DNA from: Alviniconcha marisindica
Lineage: Eukaryota; Mollusca; Gastropoda; Provannidae
Length of the DNA stretch: 64,000 nucleotides
Assembly: GCA_018857735.1 (NCBI GenBank)
Contig: JABMCL010002342.1
Coordinates: forward strand, 622,501-686,500
Direction: 5' to 3'
In this document: piece after piece, positions 12,221 to 25,700 of the stretch
How the letters are laid out: every line of letters begins with the position of its first letter
Numbering within the stretch: position 1 is the stretch's first letter
The notes under the pieces: generated by a model
The model's input: only the letters and a program-made list of their open reading frames with translations
What the model was told of the DNA's origin: nothing
Database searches by the model: none
Made by a program: the position numbers and the translations under genes

Positions 12221-12370
12221 GAAGGAGCCCCCAGGGAGGCCACTGAGGTTCCCAGCCCTTTCATGAAGCCGCACGCACGATTCCAGAGCGGCCTGGACCA
12301 AGTCCAGTCTCAGCACCACGCTGATTTCCTGCCCCCGATGCCACGCCCACCCCTCTTCTCTACGTGGTGA
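12221..12370 (+). CDS. Candidate terminal coding exon of the plus-strand gene
   Basis: After CTGACGACAG the sequence is open in phase 0 for 49 codons, then TGA. It begins EGAPREATEVPSPFMKPHAR and ends with a Pro-rich PPMPRPPLFSTW. Composition is clearly protein-like and GC-rich against AT-rich surroundings, and the phase matches exon 3. It could be the main last exon, with 6241 and 9296 as alternatives or false positives. The GC-rich stretch continues about 130 bases past the stop as likely 3' UTR. The family is not recognised. Confidence 0.5.
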   Translation, partial: EGAPREATEVPSPFMKPHARFQSGLDQVQSQHHADFLPPMPRPPLFSTW

Positions 12371-12748
12371 CAGCCCACCACCGCACCGCTTCCGCACCAC
12401 GGGAAGTCCATGGCAGTCCATCTTTCGTTTCGTAGCGGCAATCGTCGCGTAGCACATCACACGCGACTGTCTTAGACTTTTAAAGCGAAGGGGTGCCCCC
12501 GGAGAAGAAGAAAAAACCCTTGGGGATGGATGGCTTGAGTGTCTGAGGATGGCATAGCTTTTGATATTCTGCTGTGTGTATGTGTGTGTGTGTGTGTGTT
12601 TCGGGGATTGTAGGGAGAGAGAGAGAGTCTTTGCGTTTTTCACTTGCTTTGCATAATGTGTAGGTTAGCGAAGAATTCAGTCACCACTAGCACGCTCAGA
12701 TAAGTTAGATTTGTTGTTGTTGCAGGTTGTGGTGGTTGTTTCAGCACA

Positions 12749-12825
12749 ATGAGTTTAACTCGTGTTTGGAGAACGGCGCTTTACAAGAGCTATCTATTGT
12801 TGTTATTATTATATATTCGGACAGT
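12749..12825 (+). repeat. (ATT)n-tailed dispersed element remnant
   Basis: GAGTTTAACTCGTGTTTGGA and CGGCGCTTTACAAGAG then a TTATTATTAT tail match the remnant at 25.1 kb. Confidence 0.5.
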
Positions 12826-13500
12826 GGTACTTGATGGGCAGAACAAGTGCTAAAAGCCAGTCAAGTTGAGCACTAGATGTTGTTTACCTTTCTGACAAGC
12901 AGTTTGTGTTAAGGTTGCAAAAAACAAACAAAACCCCCAACCGAAACGCACACAAAAAGCGTGAAAAACCAACACCACTCAGTTTGTTTTGCACAAGTGC
13001 AATGACTAGTTCATATCATCAGTTGAAAACTAAAATACCATCGTCTGCTTTCCGTAATTTAACCTTGCAGCACGGCGGCAGTTTACGTTAGGTTGGGCAT
13101 CGTGGTAATGTGCCTCCTGGTTGCGTGTACGTCATTTTCAGTTTGTACGTTCGGTCACATGGAGTCAGTGCCCTTTGGGAGTGCAGTAGCAGCTGTGGGC
13201 AAAAGAAACTGGACAAAGTCTTACCAATTGCGTATTAAGATTCGAAGAGCTGGAGGATGAAAATGAGTATGAAAATCAATATACAATTGTCCATTTTTCA
13301 GCACGGACCATTGAAGTTTCAGTTGGACTCCCAGTCGTTTTCTACATAGATAGCAACAACAAAAAATATCTTTACTTAAACATGCCACATCTCTTAGGAC
13401 CAGGACTATTATAAATATAAGCACAGCAAACCTTTTTTTGGTTTTTTGTTTGCATGAAATCACGCTGACCCACATTTGACCTGCTGATTTTTATCCACAG

Positions 13501-13603
13501 AATCACAAAGAGTTGGTGAAAGAGATTGCACTGATCTACAGAATCAATAATGTTGCAGGTTTTCGCAACATAGTGAATGTCAAGGAAGGCCATACAATCA
13601 CAG
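13501..13603 (+). other. Possible exon, weak
   Basis: The segment sits between TTATCCACAG and a CACAG|GTACCT donor and is open in phase 0 as NHKELVKEIALIYRINNVAG and further, 34 codons plus one base. The splice signals are good but the codons are AT-rich and no similar protein is known to me. If the exon at 12221 is terminal, this one would belong to another isoform or be spurious. Confidence 0.2.
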
Positions 13604-16596
13604 GTACCTGTGGTTCGATCAGCATCACATTTGCATGCATGCAAGTGTGTTGTACTCATTTGTTACAAACAGCACATCAGTTATGGCAGTCAACACTTCA
13701 ATTATGCAGTTAGCACTTCTTTTATGGCCATTGATTTAGTTCCAGATCCTTCAGCACACAGTCCACCAAACCAAGTCAGCTTGTGCTGGGTTGGGGAAAA
13801 TAGACTCATGTCTCTGAATTAAAAACAAAAATGTAAACCATGTTTACGTGACAGTTTATTATGTGTGGACCATTTTGAATAATTTCAACTTTAAATCTCA
13901 TGTTGTGTGATTGTTATTGTGTCGGTAAAATTGTAATTACGTGGAAGCAAGTTATATGTACAAATGGGATTTTTTTATTTTTTATGAAATGCTGGATTTT
14001 ATTTAGATTTTTTCTCTCTCTCTCTTTACTGAATATCCAGATGGTTCTTTTGTTCGTATAATTATTGGTATCGGCTCAAAGTCTTCTGTCTCACTTTGTT
14101 TTGGTAAAAATTGAATTTTTACAGGTCACTCAGTTCTTGCACACAGTGTTGATTTTTCTAAATCCTGTATTTCAGCAAGAACAACAAAAGAGACCCCTGT
14201 ACTTTTTGCTCATGTAAACTTGATGAAGCATATGCTGCTCTGTTTCACGTGTTCACCTTGAACGCACAGTACAGCCAGGCACCCACTGTTGTGCTGTGGC
14301 AAAGTTACGTCATTGTTAAAAGCCCAGTGAAACCCCTTGATAGACTATTGATTTATTCCCTGGCTGAGAGGCACCCCAGCGAAAGACCACCCTGATTAAG
14401 AGGCTGCAGCAGGTTCAACCCCCCTTCCCCTACCCCACTCCCCCAAGGGCCCCATGGCGGCCAAACATGATGATGATGATGATGATGATGACGATGTCAG
14501 TTTGATGGTGATGACAGTTTGCAGAGTGTCAGTGTGTCCACGTTGCAACAGCATTCTCATAGTGCTTTCAGAAACAGAATCAAACTAAAAGTCTGAAACA
14601 TCATTGGTGCACAGTTTGAACAAACTGCCCTGGCAGAATTTTGTAGAAGTACCATTAGCATCAGGAACTTGTGAGTAAAGCAGGAAGCAGGGTGTGGCGG
14701 GTGCGTGGGTGGGGGTAAGCACAGCTCTTTCTCACAGACGGCTACAGCGTGGCAGACGGTCTGGATTTCCCATGGGAAGTATTCATGACTGGAACAGTAA
14801 AACGCACAAACATTCAAAACAAATGCTGGGGTGTTGAACATTTTTTCTCTCCCGGTTTCTGTCTTTGATTTATTTAGCACAGCTTGTGTGCTGAACTTTT
14901 TCTCTCTCCCAGTGTGATAATTGCTCTGTTTTACGCTCATTTCTTTACTTGTCTGTACCAAAGCCATTCAGTGTTAAAAATGTTTGAAGCAGAACAGACT
15001 GTGATACAGATGGTCCTGTGGTTGTGATTGTGTAATAATGTTGTGATTGTTGTTCTTTGTGGTCTGATCTTTAACATGAATCTGTTGTGATCTTAAACAT
15101 GAATCTGTTGTCTAATCTTTAACATGAACCACATTCCGCAATGACACGTTTGCAGGAGAGGCTGTGCGAGTTTTTTCTTACACTTTCTTTCAGTGAGGGA
15201 AAAAAAGAACACTCTACAATACACTCTTGATGAACGCATGGAAAGAACAAAAAATTGTGTCCCCATGTGCGCCATTTATCAAATATTGGATTTTTCTTTT
15301 TACTCGATCGTTTTCTTTTTTCATGTAATATTAAATCAATCTTTTGTATTGTGCTATACAACTTTGTAAGACTGTGATATTTTTTATCGGCTGATTTTTT
15401 TGTTTGTTTTATGTATATGATGATTTATTTTTGTCAGTGTTTTCATGAAATTATTTTCCTGTAAAGCTGTTGGAGCCATTGTGACAGAAACAATACTGCG
15501 GCCATTGATTAGTCATCATTACAGTCGTCATTATGATAATCAGTTCTTGCAGTAGTTCTTCTTCTGCACCCACTGATGAATGTTTTCTGTCTCATTTATT
15601 TTGTATCTCAAAGCTAGATTCCGTCAAACCAATGAACAAAGCAACTTAAATTAGTCAACAAATAGTCATAGAAACTGATGGAGGGTGTGTGAATTTATTT
15701 GTATTCTAACATGTTCTCAAAGCATAAACACTGCTCAATTGCTGACCATCTTACTAGTTGTTAGAAATGGTTATTCGTGTACTGTTAAATGTTCTTGTGT
15801 ATCCATTTTGGACTTTTCTGCTGTTTGAGTATACTGCTGCTTAGAAGCTGAAGTCATAATGTTTGGTAATTTGTGAAGTACACTCACAAAAAATCAAAAA
15901 CAAACAAAAAGAACTTTAAAAAACACACTAGTATACCCCAAAAGTAAAAACTCACAGTAGATAGAATACAGTGTTGGGCATCTCATTTGAAACAAGAGCA
16001 TTTTTATAAGCAGAACGTGCTTGGAAATTATAGCTCTAATAACGAAACAAGATTGAATGAACAGTTGCTGAACATTTGCAAAGACTTTCCTTTATATGTG
16101 TGTATGTAATGCTGATGGTAATGTGCCTTATTGCTCTTGCATGCACCAGTCATTGTAGCTGACAGTTTGTGCTCGAGAACAATTTGCCAAACCACTTTGC
16201 TTGGGCGTACTCCTTATAACTTTGTTTCTTGTCTTCTTTTTAGCTCCAAGTATCAAAACTGGTTTTGATGATACAAGACCAGGCATGTAAGACTAGGGCT
16301 TTAACTCACCATGTATATAAATTTGATTGTTATGCCTGAACAGTTACTAATAGAATGTCATTAGGATTAGGAAATTGCAGTACTACTAGAAAGTAATTTT
16401 TGTAGAACATGACAGGCAAAGGGAACAGGGATCAACGCTAACTCGATACAGACAAGCCCCCCAAAAATTTGTTTTGTTTTTTTGTTTCAATATTGTTTAT
16501 TCTTACATACATATATATATATCAAGACCAATTGTAACTGTAGATGAAGAATAAACTGCTTCTTACCATATGCTACTGTTTTGTATTTGAGAGAGG

Positions 16597-16664
<68 letters not shown>

Positions 16665-16936
16665 ACTTTAGAATCACAAAATAAAAAGGACACTGTCAAA
16701 AACATTCACTGCCATCACTTCTCATGACCGCACACTGACCAAGCCAAAAAAGTAAACACATTTGGTTCAAAGACAAATCTGGTTTATGTTGTACTCCACC
16801 TTCATGTAAAAGCATCTAAAAATGGTGCAAACCCTTCAATGCATATATACGTAATTCTACATATCTGCACATTTTGGAGTTTCCACAGCAAATGGGACAA
16901 AAGATTATAGTTTATCACAGGACAAATGCCACTAAC
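13604..16936. other. Non-coding AT-rich stretch between convergent genes
   Basis: No exon was seen. A (GAT)n run lies at 14467-14491. Plus-strand AATAAA at 16550-16555 and minus-strand AATAAA near 16.5 kb suggest that both transcripts may end here. Confidence 0.45.
16599..16662. repeat. (GT)n microsatellite
   Basis: A perfect GT run of ~64 bases in the zone where the two genes converge. Confidence 0.97.
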
Positions 16937-17174
16937 AAACCCTTTCTTGTCAAGTTACACTCTTTACCTCTCTTGCCTGTTGATGACAATAACCCTGAAT
17001 GAAACAGACGGGTCGATGATTACATCAGCAAAAATGTCTAAACTGAGCACGGTGAAACCTTTCTTGTCAAGTTACACTCTTTACCTATTGCCTGTTGATG
17101 ACAATAAGCCTGATTGGAACAGACAGGTTGATGATTACATCAGCAAAAATTTCTACACTGAGCGAGGGATGGTG
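16937..17174. repeat. ~118-bp tandem duplication
   Basis: Two copies begin CCTTTCTTGTCAAGTTACAC and contain TGTTGATGACAATAA and GATGATTACATCAGC. They differ by a handful of substitutions and a small gap. Confidence 0.8.
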
Positions 17175-17237
17175 AGTTTTTACACTTGGCCGTCCTGGGA
17201 TGGATGCAAGCTGCTCTTGCTTTGGCTTTGGCTGAGC

Positions 17238-17270
17238 ATCAGTAAGTAAACATGGTGCTTAACATCCATA
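17238..17270 (-). mobile_element. SINE 3' tail remnant
   Basis: GTAAGTAAACATGGTGCTTA followed by ACATCCATAG matches the inverted family tail; nothing else of the element is visible. Confidence 0.5.
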
Positions 17271-20200
17271 GACTGCATGCATGCTTTGTAATGCAACAGG
17301 GATGCTGAGTTTGGCTACTGCATACTTTGTATGCCAGGCAGGGATTGTGTCTTTCTAAACTTGAGTAAATCTGAGTAAAACTTCCATCCAAAAGTGCGCT
17401 TGTATTTGAAACAAATCTTTTCTTTTTTTCATAAACAGCCACATCACTTGGGAAACAAAAACAAAAAACAACAACAACACCTTTATCACTGGCTGAAAGA
17501 TTAGTAAAGTGAATTTCATTCCTCTCATTTTTCGTGTACTACCTGTCTGTTTGTTGCATTAAAAAGGGGATTTACACCGAAAATTTGTGCATTGTTTTGT
17601 ATTGTATCATTAAAATAAGCATTCTTTTCAACCTTTTGTGCATTTTGATCTACTAGCCGTCTCCTCCCCTAGATTTCAGAGTTTTTCCTTCAAATCAGTT
17701 CCCATGCCTGTGTTTACATTGGATTCTTGTGGTGCTTCAACAACAAGAAAAAACCTTCAGAAAAACCAAACCCAGTGTCAGCAATGTTATTCCCTCACCT
17801 TAATTTACAGATACCATAACATTAACAATGAAAATCGCTGAGAGTATGTGAGAATCAACAAGAAGCGTTACAACTGTGCATATGAGTGTGAATCTGCCAC
17901 AATCAAATTAGAGCACTGCTTTGAAGTTTGATACAATGGCTTCAAAACAACACACACACACACATGTGCTTCAGACTCACAAATGACAACAAATCTGTCC
18001 AAGATGCCATGGGAGGAAGTTTACTGGTGTACAGTTCAAATACATTGGACCTTTTTTGTGTACATTTATTTATTATACAATCTGTCAAACAAAAAAGCTC
18101 TGTTAAAATCAGACTCTCGTGTATGAATCAGCGGAAGTACGAAGAAACCCTGCCACTGCAGCAAGAGAAGACAAAAGGTGAAAATGGACCCAAAGTCCTC
18201 ACCTCTGCCAGAGGCTACTGACTGTTATTACTGGTCTCATGGCGGGCTGGGGGTCTATCTACCAGAACACTTGGACAGACAAAAGCAAAACTGTTGTGTC
18301 AAGAATCAGGGTTCATGCAAACTTTGCGTGGCAAAATTCCAGATGTTTCCCAGACTTTTCCAAACCAGACTTGTTTTAAAAATGCCCGTACCAAAATTAA
18401 AACCATCGTTCATTCCCCTAAATCACCTCCACAAATCTTGAAAACGTCGTCTGCTCACTTCTGACCAAGACATGGAGGTGTGCTAGTACGATCTGTTTCC
18501 GACACCAATGCTGGACTTCTTTTTTCATTAAAAAAATGACAACAAAAATGTTAGATTAAAAAAATATTTTACTGGCCTCTCAGAAGTGGAAAAATATCTA
18601 GATTTTGTGAAAGTCTGCACTTTCTCCACACCCAGACAGGCTTTGCCCGTTTTCCATACTTTGGTCAGACAATGCCCTTCAAAAATTCCTCAACTTCTTC
18701 CAGACTTTCGCTGTACGAACCCTCAAGAATCCTAAGGTCAGGGCTACTTTCACACACAGCCATCTCCCAGACGTGACAAACCCGAGATACTGAAAGTAAA
18801 ACCCATCAAAATCGGAGGGCAGCTGTCAAAATGCCAGGTACACACTGCACTTGTACACATACAGGTGCATCAAAATGGTTCAACGCACCATTTTTTTTTA
18901 GCCAACACTGAATGACCCTCGGGTTTTTGTAAGCTGAGGACTGTAACGGACAGGTGACCAACTGTCTTAATGCTATCCTGGATCAAAAGAGAGAAAAAAG
19001 ACACAAAAGCCCCCATTTAACAATAATGTTACTAATAATAACAATAATAGTAAATAACTCTTGTCCAGTGCAAGTCTTGAGGCAGAATAAAAAACCGATG
19101 CCCTACTGCACACCATTCATACACACATATATACACACACACACATAATCTATGCCTGCAGAAATGGTCTGCCTAATGTTTGTGAAAAGGCCTGTCTGAG
19201 CAGATCAAGTTTTGAGCTGAGTTTTGAACCCAGACAGAGTGGACAGACTTGGCAGACTGGCAGGCAGCAAGTTCCAGACAGATGGAACGATGAAACTACA
19301 AGAGCACTAGCTGTCACCATCACTAGTTACTATCAAAAGAGTCAGATAGGGACACCTTTCCCTTGGTATTGCACTGTGGCATATGCTGACGCAACAATAT
19401 AAGAAACGCTAGTCTGAGTTAATTATTAATAGCAATAAAAAATATATATTAAAAAAGAGAAAAACAACAAATTTAAGGTGCTGAAAACCCCCCACTGAAA
19501 ACAAATTCACACGACCCAATGCATGAAGATACAGGCACTACAGATTGATCCAAGAAATGCATAAAAAAAATACTAAGCCACACAGTTGTCATTCACATGC
19601 AAACCATTAAAAAAAAAATATCAAATTAAATATCTTAGCTATGAATATCACATAATGCTGTGCTGAATTAAAAGCAAAATCAGGATGCTGTCACATAAAA
19701 GTTGCAGAAGTGGGACTATATGAGTTTATAGTTTAATATGCAAAGACAAGGTGATTTGGGCAACATGGGTAAAGACAGGATTAGTGTAGAGACAGGACCA
19801 TCATGAAGTGATGTGCATGGGTAGGTGATCATCTTCCTGATATGTGGGGTCAAGCAGGTTTGCTTGGACATTACCTTTTCTGCACAGCTGAGTCAGGGTA
19901 ACAATGAAAGTCATGGTGACAGTCAGGAACCCACAGACACCACACACTTTCCAATAAACACATACAGTGATACACACACACACACACACACATGCATGCA
20001 CACACCTTCAAAGAATCCAATAAACAAACACATTTCAACAAACATGCACACACGTTCCGACACACACACACACACACACGCACATGCGCAGACAGTATCC
20101 AACACTCGCATGCACACACAACCTTCTAACACACATGCATGCTGGTATGTGCACATACATACACACACACACACGCACACACACACACCTGCCAACACAC

Positions 20201-21525
20201 TCACACACCAAATAACACTGCTTTACTCTCTACAGCTTAATTTGTCTACAAATGCATGCTTTTTATCAGGCAACATGCAAAACATTTTGCTGTCTGACAC
20301 AACAAAAGTTTAGAGGGGTCAAGGGGTAGGGAGATGAAATCGGGGGCAGGTGAGTGGTTGAGGAGTGGTGGAAAAGACAGGAAAAAAAATGTGAAGCAGT
20401 GAATTTATACTTTTTCAAACTATTTGGCAGTTATCTTTCAGGAGTGATGCCAGGCATCTAGATCCAAGCAACATACCTGACCAGACAAGACAAGACAGGT
20501 ATGCTGGGATCATGTTGATGGATGGCCCTGCCGCAAACAGTGCGTCAGCAGCACAAACACCAAACTCTCTACCTCTGCTTGCGCAGCTCACTTTGCTTGT
20601 GAAACGGAATTCACACTGCTGGCTTTCCCTGTCGAGCCCCCTGCGACTGTCACTCAAACCAACAGCCTAAAACGCAGCGCAGATTGTGCAAGCTGGCCAA
20701 CTGTGCCAGCAATTAAACCAGACGCCCCTGCAGAGTGGGGAACCCTCAGAAGGCAAGCTCCTTCAAGATGCAAATGGGTCAAGTTCCTCACACGTCTCTT
20801 AGTGTTACTCAAAAACAGTAACACTGCGTGTACATGTCTGTCTTGTAAATGTACGCCTGCAGAAAAATTCAGGTGGAAAAAAGAAAAGAAATCTGTGCAC
20901 TGACCTGAATAATAAACGGTAATAATTAAAGTATTTACAAAATGCTAATTTTGTCCACAGAGATTATTCTAAGCACACACACACACACACACACACACAA
21001 CATAGTATCAGTAACCATTGCACACATCCAACGCATGAATTAAATGGATGGTAACAAGAAAAAATGTCAAGAGAACTTGGAAATATTTCATCAAATGTAA
21101 CAAAGGACATTTATGATGAGGAACATGACAGCATTAGGTGTGTACAATGGCAAATGGTTCATCAACAGCATAAACCAGCACACCCACACTGACCCTCTCA
21201 CACACACACACACACACACACACACATGCACGATTAAGAGGGACAGGGGTAAAACATTAGCAGCCATGTACATGAAAGAGATGACTTTTTAGGGCCTGTC
21301 TGAATGATGTTTGAGATCAAGAAAGAGATGACATTTGAATGTTCTACACTCTTATGTACATCACCCACCCATCCCCATTTCAAACCCAGAGACCCATCTG
21401 CAGATGCAACCCAAGGGGTATACCTTGGAAGTTGACTCCTTCCAAGCATTTAACTGTATTGCACTTTGTACTGACTGGCTGGCTGAACCCTGAAGTTAAC
21501 CAAAATCCTTTTGTATGAATGCCTT

Positions 21526-21625
21526 ACACCTGTGTGTGTGTGTGTGTTGTGTGCATTGTTGGTGTGTTGTGTGTGTGTGTGTGTGTGTGTGCACGTATGT
21601 GCTTGTGTGCATGTATGTGTGTGTG

Positions 21626-21661
<36 letters not shown>
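21526..21661. repeat. (TG)n-rich tract
   Basis: Imperfect TG repeats with GTGCATG interruptions. Confidence 0.9.
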
Positions 21662-21665
<4 letters not shown>

Positions 21666-21904
21666 CATGCACACATAAATCATATGTGTTAGAAGTGATG
21701 AGAAAGACATTGAACGAAGGAAGTGCTGTAGTGTGTTTGTTCATATAATCAGTAGCATTTCGTTGTGCTCTTGGTTCAGGATATATTTTGTTAACCCTGT
21801 TGTTGTTGTATTGTGCACTTAGGTTTACATTACGTGTAAGCACTAGATAAACACTGTTTCACATTACAACACATTACACTGTACGGTGGTGTTGTCAAAT
21901 GCAT

Positions 21905-22560
21905 GTCCCATGCTCGTCTCACAGACCATCAACAAGAAAGCTGTGGAAGTGATGAAACGCTATGTCCAGGCTGGTCAGTTTGCAAAAACTGCATCACTGA
22001 TAAAGTGATAGAACATTTTCTTCCTGCAGAACGGTCAACATGAAAAATGTAGAACTGGGAGAACTCTGCTCATGCAAGTTGATGGTGGTGGTGATGATGG
22101 TGGTGGTGCAAGTGACAAAACACTGCTCAGCCACACAGAAGATGGCAACTATTTCCTGTAGGCTTGTCAGCGAGAAGATGGTGGGAAGCAATGAAACACT
22201 AACTCTCACATGGGTCTGTCAAAAAAACACCCCAAAAATCACATTGGTCTGACCATTTAAAAAAAAAAAAATTGGCGACACCATTTCATGGTCAGACAGC
22301 AGGAAGGAAGTTGGACAAAGCGACGAAAACGTTACGCTCACGTAATTCAGTCAGCAAAAAGACGGACGACTTCACAAGGGTCGGCCAAGAAAAGAAAAAA
22401 ATCGGCTGATGGTTTTTGCATGCTAATCAACAAGAAGACGGCAGAAAGTATCACATTCATGTCTGTTGGGCAGCAAGATGACAGTGAAAGTGGTGAAATA
22501 TCCCACTGGAGCCTGTCGTCTGGCAGCCAGAAGATGAAGGAAGTGATGAAATGCCACGCT
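21905..22560 (-). repeat. Degenerate tandem repeat starting at the RNF141 stop codon
   Basis: On the minus strand, copies share a core like GACATGAGCGT followed by TTTCATCACTTCC and a TCTTCTnGCTG block. Units are roughly 55-150 bases and poorly conserved. The stop codon ATGA of RNF141 lies inside the first copy. Confidence 0.5.
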
Positions 22561-22707
22561 CATGTCGTTCGGTCGGCAAGCCCTACGAGGTACCCCTTGA
22601 GGTCGGTCTCGTAGTCGCTGGACTCTGGCTTTTCTGTCAACACCCAGGTGTCGTCCGACCCTGCCACCCTCTCGCGACATAATGGGCAGTTGCTGCGGCT
22701 CCGCTCA
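22560..22707 (-). CDS. RNF141: RNF141 coding exon 5 (end of RING, C-terminal tail, stop)
   Basis: The acceptor is a T-rich tract ending TTTAACAG. One base completes Ser179, then 48 codons and TGA at 22562-22560. It supplies the last zinc pair (NCPLC), then DDTWVLTEKPESSDYETDLK and a short tail. The intron to exon 4 is only 427 bp. The coding end merges directly into a degenerate repeat in the 3' flank. Confidence 0.94.
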
Positions 22708-25700
22708 CTGTTAAAAAAACAAAAAACAAAAATTTCACACGCCAGTTGCTGTGAATTTGCTCACTGCCACGCAAAACCAGGAACATGTGTGCATGCGTTC
22801 ATACACGTGTGTTGTCAGTGTTGTTGTTGCTGGTTTGTTTCTCCATGTGCTTTTCTTCATGTGCGTCTTTTGTTATTATGCATATTCAATTTTTGTTTAG
22901 TTTTTCACTTTTGTTTGCCAAGCACATCCATGTGGGGCTTTTTTATTCAGAGGAACCTGTATCCATCCATTACAATATATAGATATACTTTCACTCACAC
23001 TTACTTCTTTGCTGAGTTACATACGGTAGTTTCATCATTACACACAGAGAAAACACAGCACATTTATTTATGAAGAGACCATGTTCGTCAAATGAATGTA
23101 CTTTCACATCAGTAAATAAGCACTCTGGGCGTACCTTGTCCATGAGTCGATGCAGATCTCGCAGAAGTTGTGCGCACAAGCCAAAATGACCTCTGCTTTG
23201 CGCTCCATGCATATGCAGCATTCATTGTCATCTTCTTCGCCCTTGTTCTCCGTGTTGAAACTGCAAAACATTCCAAGACAGAAAACCCTAACGTGCGTGC
23301 TTAACCTCACCGCAAGTACCATCCTCCCGATCGGTTTCTAAAACCAAACACAAGTCAAACAGCACTACAGCTGAATACATTTTGAAGATGTAAAGGCCTC
23401 AATTTCAGCCTTCTCTCTTCTGCGGTCTTATTAATAATTTTATTACAGTGCGTGTGTGTGCATGTGTGCGTGGCGCGTGCGTGTGTGTGTGTGTGCATGC
23501 GTGCGTGTGTGTGTGGTTAGTGTTATTGTAAAGCGCCCTGTGCGCCCACCTTGCGTGTAGATGGGCACTCTAGAAATCCTCTTTATTATTATTATTATTA
23601 TTATTAGCCAAGTTGGCGGAACAGTCTATCAGCTACCACAATGATGTCTGAGGAGTACTACTCTTCACGCTGTTCACCTAGGGTAAATGATGCCATGCAC
23701 TGTGGTCTGATCCATTCAAACGTGTGTTTTTCTCACTTCAGTAACTGCGCTAAACATTTTCACTTATTCGTATCACTTTCTGTTTTGCATCCATTCATCC
23801 ATTTTCGCTTTGCTTTGGCCAATATTCCTTCATGCATTGTTGGCACATACTATGAAGCATTATTTCTGTGGACTTCGGGGGGGGGGGGGGGGGGGGGGGG
23901 GCAGCAGGACAGAGGGTGTACCTAATAATTGGCAGCACCTTGTAGCTTCAACCTCACCATACACAGGTGTGTGCAAGTGATATATATGGGATGGGGGGGG
24001 GGGGGGGGGATGCTGGGATGCTGCAAAGCATAAAAAGTGACAAGAGAGCCTGCTGCTACTCCTTCTGCAGCTACTTTTTGTGTGTGGAAAGGGGTAAAGG
24101 GGGGGGGTGCATGTATGTGCATGTGTTGTGTGTGTGTTGGTGTAGTCACACACATTTGTGGGAAGGGGGGGTTGCGGTGTGTGTGTGTGTACTCATGCGT
24201 GCATGTGTGCGTGCATGTGTATGTGTGTGTGAGTGAGATGAGTGTCTGTGTGCATTGTGTCGGTGGGTGGGTGTGAGTGTGTAGGTGTGAGTGTACAATC
24301 ATATTGTGGGTGGTTTGGTGCAAAACGCATGTGCGTTGATGTATGTATTTACAGTACTTTTCCTTTTTTGTTTGTTTTTGTTTTTGACTGCCATGATTTT
24401 GTTGTTGCTGATGTTGATAATGCACAATGCTGTTAGCTTGTAAATGGTTATGGGGTACAGCGCTATATATCCCAAAGCGCTGCTGCAAGACTTGTTGCAG
24501 CACTGGTCATATCCCGCTTTGATTATTGCAACTCCATTTTCACAGGTCTACCAGCAGACCAGATTGCTCGGTTGCAGCGGGTGCAGAATAACGCAGCACG
24601 GCTTGTGATGAAAAAAAAGAGGACGTAACATCACTTCTCAAGGAACTTCACTGGCTACCCATAAAATTTCACTGCCAGTACAAGATCGCGACTCTTGCTT
24701 ACCGCCATTCTGAAGGGTCTTTGCCTCCTTATCTTTCTTCATCTCCCTGCACTTATGAACTGTCTCGATCTCTCCGGTCCTCTAATGAAAAGCTGTTCAA
24801 AATTCCAAAGTGAAAACTCAAATCATTCGGACAATGTTCTTTCAGTTTCATGGCACCATCTCTCTGGAACTCACTGCCGGCCACTCTAAGGGAGCGAGCA
24901 TTAGAGATCTCGGAAAGAGTACTGGTTATTTATTAATTTTTGTATCCGAGTGGACGAGCAGAGATCGGTGTGCGCATGTGTGTGTGTGTAACATGGTTAT
25001 TGTTTGATAGGCGATAATGGTGGACTACAATATTTCAGATTCTGTTTGTTTGAAATGTATGTTAGTGTGGTTTTTCTCATAAGATGTTTGTACAGTGCAG
25101 TGAGTTTAACTCTGGTTAGAGAACAGTGCTTTATAAGAATTATTTATTATTATAATGATTATTATTATATATATTATAAGAGTTATTAGTATTACTATTA
25201 TATCAAACTCTAGTTCACATTACCTACAACCACCACCACCACCAGCACTTATAAAAAGGACAGCAGTTCAAGATGGCTAAACTGTAAGCCAGTTTGGCCT
25301 AGCGGTAAGGCATTAGGCTGGTAAGCAAAGGGACCTCGGTTCAAATCCGCTTCAGCTCTCCTTTCTCTTCAAAAGTTGCGGTCTGTGGACACTGTCTTGT
25401 GACTTTGTTCCTCACAATTATGAAACATTAAAATGGCTCTCATCACTGCCTGTCTTAATGCAGGAGTCTGGTTGTGACAGTGTAGTGATAGGTATACAAT
25501 CTCCCTCTCCGCCCACCTCCATACCCCCTTCCCTGATAAGCCTTATGGTTTCTGTGGACGTTAAGCACTATGTTTACCTACTTACTTGACGGCTAAACAG
25601 ACCCACTCCCCACACCACCCTCAAAGCTTCACAAACAGAAAAAAAACATCTGACGCAAGCCCATCTTGAAAACGACGGCACTCTTCTAGTTTCAAGGCAG

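Larger units (their letters stand above)
17175..22559 (-). other. RNF141 3' flank, probable long 3' UTR
   Basis: No coding exon is visible on either strand. The stretch is AT-rich with (CA)n patches at 17.95, 19.97-20.2, 20.97, 21.2 and 21.5 kb. Minus-strand AATAAA motifs occur at about 18.07 kb (a doubled AATAAATAAA) and at about 16.5 kb, so the 3' UTR may run 4-6 kb. That is inference; no nearer AATAAA was seen. At 19.16-19.30 kb a GC-richer patch looks like old mobile-element debris. Confidence 0.4.

Noticed and set aside
12170..12643. 157-codon minus-strand open frame
   Set aside because: It is the shadow of the GC-rich plus-strand exon at 12221-12370, whose codon pattern and acceptor fit better.
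25300..25345. tRNA gene
   Set aside because: A and B boxes are present, but a conserved non-tRNA body and tail recur in many copies, so this is a SINE head.
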